Of a DNA stretch of 64,000 nucleotides, positions 56,437 to 64,000 are shown piece by piece (the stretch's first letter is position 1; each line of letters starts with the position of its first letter). Made by a program: the position numbers and the translations under genes. The stretch is from Saccopteryx bilineata (taxonomy: Eukaryota > Chordata > Mammalia > Chiroptera > Emballonuridae): contig NC_089495.1 in the NCBI RefSeq assembly GCF_036850765.1, forward strand, positions 197,912,847-197,976,846, given 5' to 3'. The notes under the pieces were generated by a model. It was not told the origin of the DNA. It made no database searches and saw only the letters and a list, made by a program, of their open reading frames with translations.

Positions 56437-56666
56437 TTTTTTAAGTGAGACAGGCTCCCACATGCACCCCAACCAGGATTTACCTGGCAACCCCTGTCTG
56501 GGGCTGATGCTTGAAGCAATGGAGTCCCCGAGTCCATGACTGCAGGAGGGGGAGGGAGAGGGGTAAAGAAGCAGATGGTCACTTCTGTGCACCCTGACTG
56601 GGAATTGAGCCCAGGATGTCCATATGCCAGGCCAATGCTCTATCCACTGAGCCAGCCAGCCAGGGC
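56437..56666 (-). mobile_element. tRNA-derived SINE, type A, older copy
   Basis: Minus orientation and shorter than the other type A copies. Head GCCCTGGCTGGCTGGCTCAG on minus. TSD TGTAAGTTTTT before and TGTAAGTTTTC after. Confidence 0.85.
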
Positions 56667-57079
56667 CTGTAAGTTTTCAACTCACCAGTATGTAGCTGTC
56701 AGTGAAGCTATGTTTGTGGATGATTTCAATCAGAGAGAATAGAGTATGTAAGGTAAGAGGAGGTATAAAGATAGAACCCCAGAAAACACCAACATTTAGG
56801 GGAGAGGTGGAGGAAGAGAGGCCAATAGGAAACCAAAAAGGAGTAGACAGAAGAGGAAGAGGAGGAGAGGGTGGGTCATAGAAACCAAGGCAGGGGAGAA
56901 TTTCAGAAAGGAGCCGTGCAGCCCTAAAAAGGGTGAGAGAACTATTGGTATATGTCCATTGCACTGAAGCTCCTGGGTGTCCTAGAGGTGACTTTCAGCT
57001 TCATAGCACAGTGCAGAGGGCGGAGTGCAGACTTCATGGTGATGAAGAGGAAAGGCATGTTTGCTGCTGCTGCTGCTGC

Positions 57080-57440
57080 TTTTTTTTTTTTCATTTTTCC
57101 GAAACTGGAAACAGGGAGGCAGTTAGACAGACTCCCGCATGCGCCCGACCGGGATCCACCCGGCATGCCCACCAGGGGGCGATGCTCTGCCCATCTGGGG
57201 CGTAGCTCTGTTGCATCCAGAGCCATTCTAGTGCCTGAAGCAGAGGCCACAGAGCCATCCCCAGCGCCCGGGCCATCTTTGCTCCAATGGAGCCTTGGCT
57301 GCGGGAGGGGAAGAAAGAGACAGGAGGGGGAGGGGTGGAGAAGCAGATGGGCGCTTCTCCTGTGTGCCCTGGCCGGGAATCAAACCTGGAACTCCTGCAT
57401 GCCAGGCCGACGCTCTACCGCTGAGCCAACCGGCCAGGGC
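57080..57440 (-). mobile_element. tRNA-derived SINE, type A, in a (GCT)n tract
   Basis: Minus orientation, head ending at 57440. The flanking duplication is itself (GCT)n: GCTGCTGCTGCTGC before 57080 and after 57440. Confidence 0.9.
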
Positions 57441-57455
57441 TGCTGCTGCTGCTGC

Positions 57456-57702
57456 TTTTTTTTTTTTTTTTTGTATTTTTTTTTCTGAAGCTGGAAACGG
57501 GGAGAGACAGTCAGACAGACTCCCGCATGCGCCCGACCGGGATCCACCCGGCACGCCCACCAGGGGCGACGCTCCGCCCACCAGGGGGCGATGCTCTGCC
57601 CCTCCGGGGCGTGGCTCTGCCGCGACCAGAGCCACTCCAGCGCCTGGGGCAGAGGCCAAGGAGCCATCCCCAGCGCCCGGGCCATCTTTGCTCCAATGGA
57701 GC
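57456..57702 (-). mobile_element. tRNA-derived SINE, type A, 5'-truncated
   Basis: Minus orientation. The tail (T run at 57456-57484) and the body are present, but the copy stops at CTCCAATGGAGC, so the tRNA head with A and B boxes is missing. It follows the previous SINE after 15 bp of GCT repeats. Confidence 0.88.
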
Positions 57703-57704
57703 GC

Positions 57705-60700
57705 TGCTTCTTAAAGGAGTTCGGTTATGAAGAATGGTCAGAGGGGCTCTGAGCTTCCTAAGGAAGGGCTGATGTCAGGATAAAAGGGCCCGGAACATGG
57801 TCCGAGGCTGAAGAGACAGAGCTAGAAGACAGGAAGAAGGCAGAGATCCAAGGGAGAGAAAGGACAGTGACTGAGCAAGGTCTTCTCCATGGATGGCTGG
57901 GGCCTTGCAGAGGGGATGGTCGATAGCGTTGCCAGAGGAGGGTGCCTCTTTCACTTGGCAGAGAAACAAGGAGGCTATTTGGGATACAGCAATGTTTATA
58001 GAAAGTAGGGGCTGGGAATCTTGCCCTCATAGAAGCTTCTATTTTCTTTGCGAAGTGAACCTTTGGCAACAACTGACAGCCAAGATGGTGCAGTGAGGTC
58101 TTTGAAGAGAGGTGAAGGTATAAAATTACTGCTGTGAGGCTTGAAAGTAGAGGCTGATTATTGTTCCCATTGTCTATGGAATGTAAGTTATACTCCACCG
58201 TCCGATGTTTACGAAGTCCTCCGCAATCTGCCTTTAAACCAATTCTGCCAGACTGCCTATCTTTCTTTGTTTCATTCGGCACCCTGTACTTCAGCCAGGA
58301 GTATCTCTGCTGTAGCACTAGAATGTGGCTTTGGGAGACTGGCTGCTGTAGCGGCAATGCCATTGGGCCATGAGCCAGACGTGCTGTGGTCTAGTCTTTG
58401 CTCCTCCATGTACTAGCTATGGAGCCTTGGACATACCTTAACTTCTCTAAGTCTGTTTCTTCATTTGTAAACTATTAATCATAACAAAAACAAACAAAAG
58501 TGCTGATGGTGTCAGATGAGAAGATGTGTTTTAAAGTACTTTGAAGATGATATGTGGTATATAAATGGAGCTGGTGTCATCAGGCCATGGGTAATCCTAG
58601 CTCCAGGCTTTTGTGTGTACTTTCTTCTTTACCATTAGAGTTCTTCCTCTTCTCCCCAAAGATCCGTATTCAGCCTGTGTTACGTAGAGAAATGCTAGCT
58701 TCTGTAATAGATAAACCCTGCTGACATCCCAGTGGCTTAAAACAGTGGACATTTTCATGCTTATTTCAAACTCAATCAGCAGTGGGGCTGGAGGGGCTCC
58801 AGCTGCTGGATGCTTTGCCACCTTCAAACCGTGGTTTCCAAGGTTGCCTGGGTGTCGCTGTCCAGCCAGCAGGGTGGGGGAAGAGGAGTGGAGGATTGGC
58901 TCCCGGCTTTTATGCACCAAACCTAGGATGGGAGCTGGTGACTAAGGCCCAAGGAAAGATGCTGAAAGATGGCGTTCACTGGCTGGGAGATGCAGTTGGG
59001 GTGCGTGGGTTTTAGTGGGCATGGAATGGTGGACGGGGCGCTAAGGTGAGCGAGACAGGCCCTGGCCCCAGGACAGAACAGAGAGGCTCCTCCTGCCTCA
59101 ATGAACAGGGATTGGAAAGGGCTGAGGGGCAGAGGACTGGTTCCCGGTGAAGGCAAATGCTACAAATGTGGGAGAGAGGCCCCAGGCAGGGGAGATACTT
59201 GGGTGAGAAAGGAGGTGTTTACACACCTTCTGAGATGAGCTTCCTAGCAGCTGGGGGAGGGGCAGATAACTGTTTATCCTTTTCAAGATGAGAAAACTGA
59301 TGATGTGGTGCCTTGACAAAAGCCACACGGCCAATAGGCAGCAGAGAAATGAGCTAGGTCCTGAGTGTTTTCCTGTCAAAGCCCCTGGTGGTGAGAGCCT
59401 CAATATGTCCCACAAGGAGAGCTGGAAAACCTGGACTCAGAAGTCGGTTTGAGGTGAACCCCCTAGCACAGGGCGGAGGAGGGACTCTGTGGTGGCTGTT
59501 CCTTTATAAGTGACTCACCCTTTGGCAGCTTTGGTTGGAGGAGGGAGGGCAAGAGAGGAGCATTCCAGGCAGAGGGAGCAGCCTGAGCAAAGATCCTAAG
59601 GCAGAAACGTACTTAAAGGGTTTGTGGGCCAAAAGAAGACCAGATTGGGCCATGACCAGAAGGAGGGGGCGGTGCCTGAGAAGATGCTGGGGAGGGAAGA
59701 GGGCCCAGATCACACAAGAATGCACAGGCCAAGGCAAGGAGCTCATTGTGCTAAAGGCAGCAGGAAACAGTTGTGCTTTTTGAGTGGGGGCTCAGATGGT
59801 CCGATTCACAGTTTAAAAACGACTATGGCTGTTGTCTGGAGAAGGGTGGTGGAGGGAAGTCCATAGTATATACTGAATGTAGTGGTGAGGAAAAAGGAGG
59901 AATTCAGGAGAAGTGAGTCTGGAGCCCAGAGCAGAGAGAGAGGTTCAGCGAAGACAATTTGATCCTGTATTTCCTGTTAGCTCACTCCCTGGTCTTAGCC
60001 AAGCTTCCTGTGAGTAGCCTTATCCACAGTCTCTACTTCCTCACCTGCTCAACCCAATCTTTTGTGCTCTGGCCTCTGCCATTGCCACTCTTCTGAAATG
60101 TCTCAGGCAAAGGCACCCGAGACCCTTTATGGTAAACTAAATCTAGGCCTTTGGCCCTTGCCTGGCTTGACTGGCATCCGGTCATGTGAACCATTCCTGC
60201 CTTGAAATGCTCTTCTTCTTAGCCCTCTGTGTCTCTGCTCCCACATTCCTTGCCCCTTTTGTGGTCCCCAAGTCCTCAGAAGCCCTGAAATAATAGCATT
60301 CCCCAGGCTTCTGACCTTGGTCCTTCGGGGTTTCCTCTGTCACTCTCTGAATAGAAGGAGCCCTTCCCCCTTCATTAGGCCAATGACAATTTGCCTTCCA
60401 GCTTCATTTCAGGTGCTGCCTCCTCCAGGAAGCTTTCCCTGACCCCTCAGCCTGGGTTAGTCTCCCTTTCCATTTTTCCTGGAGCATAAAGTGGGTATGA
60501 TAGCACTTCGCACTCTGCTTACTGATGTGTCTTCATAGTCTAATAGTACTTGGAGGGTAGGGTTACAGCGAAACACCCGGTGATCTAGGACAAAGATTGC
60601 TTTCTCTTGTTCAGATGAAAGCCATGCTTTATAATGAAGGTATCTACACCTGATTTTATGTCCTTTAGTAGACCATTCATGTCTCACTGAGTCTGAGGGC

Positions 60701-63700
60701 TGTGAATTCTGGTCTAATATCTTCTGAGAACAAAGGAATTAATTTAACTCAAAAGAATTAGTAATTGTCTTCATCTTCTGAAAGGAAAAAATCTGAGAAT
60801 TTAAGAATGTTCATTGCTTCAGGAAAGCTTCCAAAGACCCGTGTTGCCTGGTAATTTGGTTCTCAACTCCCTCACTCCTACCCCAAAACATGGTACATGT
60901 CCCTCATTTTGTGATCCCACAATTCTGGGTTTGACGTTATAATTGCTGGGCCCCCATCACCAAGGCTGAACTGTGATAGCCGTGGAAGGCAGCACTTTGG
61001 CTGAAGGAAAGATGAGCTGCTGCCTTTGTAGAGCCTTCCCTCCTGCTAACCGGCTCATTCCGTGAGTGAAAGAGAAGAGATGGGTACAAACAGTGCAGTA
61101 TACATACACGTGGTATACCAGGCACACATCTGGAATTTCAGTAAGGTGCAGGGCAGTTAATATCAGTAAACTCACATGCTTCTCTTTCAAATCTTTTTCT
61201 GCTCTTTTGAATTCTGTATTTTTGTATTTCTTTCAGTTTCAAACTCCCTTTATCTTTTCTGGCAGGTGGAACAAAGAAAATAAAATGTTGAATCACTTTC
61301 TTCTCAGTGGCTTGATTTTTAGACTCTTCCTTGATTTTTTTTCAGTGTTTAATTTTCTGAGCCTAACAGAGTGAAAAGCAGAGATGCCTTTGACTAAACA
61401 AAGCTCTTAGCTTCATTAGTCAAAATCCTGCTACAATTGTACTTATGCCTTTTTGTTTGTTTTGTTGTCCTTTGCTTTTTTGATGCAGTGTTGGGCTGAT
61501 TATTTTTTAAGTATAAAACTGGGGTTATTTCTTTTTAACTATAGACATCTCTCAAATGAAATAAGACTGCCTAAGTATGTGTAATAGTGGACTACATTCG
61601 ACGCCCCCTCTCATTACCCTCTCAAGGGTTTATTATCAGTGAGAAATGCTTACACACGTGAGCTGTACTCTGTTGATTGCACTTATGTTTATTTCTGGTG
61701 TTCAAACAAAACACTGGGATTTCAGATTGTCAGATAGGAAATGACACAAGGTTTTCCAGTATGCCCCCTGGTATGATGCCAACTCCTGTACTTATGGGGG
61801 GGGCCTCTTTGTTAGCCTGAGAACATTCTTTCTCACAGGAAGCTACAGTCGGTGTCTTGTGACCTTTGACATTGGATTTACTAAGTGTTTTCCACCCTAT
61901 ACAACATACACATCCTTTCAAGTACTTGAGACAGCCAACATCTTCCCCTTCATCCCCAAGTCCCTCTCTCCCGATTCTGGATCCTTCGGTTTCCTCAGAT
62001 GTAACCTCCTTCCTTAATCTTGTCATCCTAATAGACCCCAAGGTTAGGTTAGCTTTCTTTGGTGGCTCGTTTTCTTGTTGAACTTACTCTCAGCTGACAC
62101 CCTTCCTCATGAAGCCCACCTCTGAGTGGAGGTTCTAAAGTGTCTTATTTAATGGAATGTTTTTATCTCAGTGGTCTTGACAGTAAAGCATTTGTTACTT
62201 TCGATAATATTGTAATATAGTTCTTTTCTCTTTAAAAGAAAACAAGGGCTTTTAAGTCCTGGGATGCAGGTAAAATGCCAGCAAGGCTGTGCGATTTGAT
62301 TTCCAGCCAGGGGAGACTGAAGTGACTTCAGCCGGGTCTGACATTAAGCGCTAGCATTGACCGAGCCCTCCCAGCCTGCCAGCCGCTGTGCCGAGGGCTG
62401 TTGCACATACCACTGAGTTCAGTACTCACCACAACCCTGACTAATAATGGTATCATTCCTAGTGGACACGGTTATGGACTTGATCTTGATGAAGAAACTG
62501 AGGCTGAGAAAGGGTGGCACTTGCCCATGTTTCCCGTGTGGCAGTGTGACCCAGAACTGAGCACTTGATACACCACCATATTGCTTCTTTAAAACCTGGC
62601 TGCAGCTCTGTGTTGAGTCCCCTTCTCTTGTGCCTCGTATTTATCTTGCTGGCATTTTTAATTAAATGTAAATTACAAAAAGAATTGGATGATTTTTGCA
62701 ACTCCCCATGGCGCCTAGAAGAGTGCTCCTCATGTTATGGGTGCTGACAGTAGAACTAAGGTCCTTGATTCTATGTCTCCAGACCCAGTAAAAAGAGATT
62801 AAACCCCTGGGAGTTTTTAGCTTGACCCCACAACTCACTCTTAAACCAAAGTCTAATGCAGTCAAGGTGAGCTAGGACTAAACCATTGATTTGCTTTTGG
62901 CCAGCTGGTAGCACAGACCATATGAGAGAGACGATGGCTGTTGTGGTTGAAGTGGGACTGGTAGACACCTGTGTTCAGTCCTAGCTCTGCTTTACACACT
63001 TGCCCTCTGTGGGCCTCAGTGTCCTCATTTCTTGCAAGTTGGGAGGGAGAGAAAGGTATGAAGGTGAGGGGAATTGGTTATTCCTATTCTTTCCCTACTC
63101 TTTCAGTGGCAAAATCGCCCTTTTGGCGTTGGTGAGCCAACTCCACACTTGAAACAGTGGCACAGTTGGAAGGTTGGGACTTCAGGAGCCTGCCATTTCT
63201 TCTTCCCCTAGTCCCTATGAGATCCGTGAATTGGATACCATTATTAATTTGGGATAAAACTGGGATCTGTTAACTGAGCTAGGATTGAGGAATTAAAATG
63301 TGGGACTGCCTAAAACTTCTCCCCTGAGAGTTCAGTACTGATGTTAATTCCCCTGTGGTGTAAGAAGAACGGCTCAGTTGTGGGACTACTTCAGGCCTCT
63401 TGGGGGACCACGGGTTCGTCTTTCAAGTCTGGTATTTTAGAATCATCTGGGCCTGCTTGTGTGCACATCTTAGCCTGAGATGAATTCTAGAACTGCCCAT
63501 TCTCCCTATGATTCAAGGTGTAAATAATTCTGGAACACTATAGATGGGGCTTTTTGAGTCAGAGTCCCAACAGGAAAAGTTGGTATCCTCAATTTAGGAT
63601 AATTGCAGGAGAGTTTACTTAAAGATGGGTGGGTAGGATGTAGAGGAAATCTCAAGGGACAGAGTAAGAACCCAGAGTTATGGTAATAGTGGAACTAATA

Positions 63701-63905
63701 TCACTCCTAGGTCCACTGGGACAAGTAGATGAAGTGGTCCTCAGAAGCTATTTATAGAAGGGATTGTCGTTTTGAGGAGAACACCTTGAGAGGAGCAGTG
63801 ACTTGGTTGAGAGATACACCCTACCCAAGAGGAATGAATTCCCAACCTCCTGCACCCCACTCGTTTTCCTTCCTAGTGATGTGATCTGTAACAGCCAGCC
63901 TGCTT
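57705..63905. other. Intronic sequence with L2/MIR relics
   Basis: No gene seen. L2-like wording lies at 59555-59900 (CATTCCAGGCAGAGGGAGCA, AAAGATCCTAAGGCAG) and 60200-60560 (CTTCCTCCAGGAAGC style). MIR-like wording lies at 58380-58480 (AGCCTTGGACATACCTTAAC) and 62340-62560 (AGCATTGACCGAGCCC, AAGAAACTGAGGCTGAG). The rest is unique. Confidence 0.45.
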
Positions 63906-63907
63906 CC

Positions 63908-64000
63908 CTGACTGGTGGTGGTGCAGTGGCTAGAGCATCGACCTGGAACAGTGAGGTCCCAGGTTCGAAACCCTGATGTCGCCAGCTTTAGCATAGGCTC
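63908..64000 (+). mobile_element. tRNA-derived SINE, type B/C, cut by window end
   Basis: CCTGACTGGTGGTGGTGCAG head, B box GGTTCGAAACC, then GATGTCGCCAGCTTTAGC. The 3' part lies outside the window. Confidence 0.85.

Larger units (their letters stand above)
41795..64000 (+). other. ZHX3: Presumed ZHX3 intron 1
   Basis: From the exon-1 donor to the window end I find no exon with ZHX similarity (no zinc-finger pair or homeodomain). The content is SINEs, L2, MIR and hAT relics, microsatellites and one zinc-finger pseudogene. In human the 5' part of ZHX3 also spans many tens of kilobases. Confidence 0.6.

Overview
The window is mammalian nuclear DNA. It shows split genes with GT-AG introns, a CpG-island promoter, ancient mammalian repeats (MIR, L2, MER20, a MaLR LTR, old L1 tails) and many young tRNA-derived SINEs with clean target-site duplications (TSDs). 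Two abundant SINE types look like those I associate with horseshoe bats and their relatives. One has a head reading CCTGGCCGGTTGGCTCAGCGG, the other GCCTGACCAGGCGGTGGCGC. Young-looking hAT elements also fit a bat. I read this as a bat, probably Rhinolophoidea; the order is likely and the genus is an inference.

Gene order matches human 20q12 in inverted orientation: EMILIN3 (+) tail to tail with LPIN3 (-), then about 23 kb to a divergent CpG-island promoter that by synteny is ZHX3 (+).

1-687 is the 3' end of the EMILIN3 coding sequence. 688-2474 holds the 3' UTRs of EMILIN3 and LPIN3 running toward each other. 2475-14814 is the complete LPIN3 coding region in 19 coding exons, rebuilt here with every splice phase compatible: 2478 nt, 825 codons plus stop. 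It encodes lipin-3, a phosphatidate phosphatase, with an intact DIDGT catalytic motif and an LGHIL coactivator motif. Intron 14 (counting the non-coding first exon) carries an 8-unit minisatellite. About 18.69-18.96 kb is a GC-rich candidate LPIN3 promoter with a possible first-exon donor.

19-41 kb is intergenic and rich in repeats. Its most striking part is 24.8-27.1 kb. There a MaLR LTR holds an 8-bp-TSD hAT transposon with a transposase relic, the hAT holds a SINE, and the SINE holds a 49-nt copy of the 5' end of 5S rRNA flanked by a 12-bp duplication. This is four layers of insertion with a readable order.

41.38-42.5 kb is the presumed ZHX3 CpG island with a non-coding first exon ending at 41794. 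From there to 64000 is probably ZHX3 intron 1, containing a C2H2 zinc-finger pseudogene (49.2-51.4 kb), SINEs, L2/MIR relics and simple repeats. The ZHX3 coding exon is not in the window.

No functional RNA gene, CRISPR array or prokaryote-like operon is present. The interest lies in the nested retroposition record, the DNA-transposon relics, the promoter decamer array and details of LPIN3.
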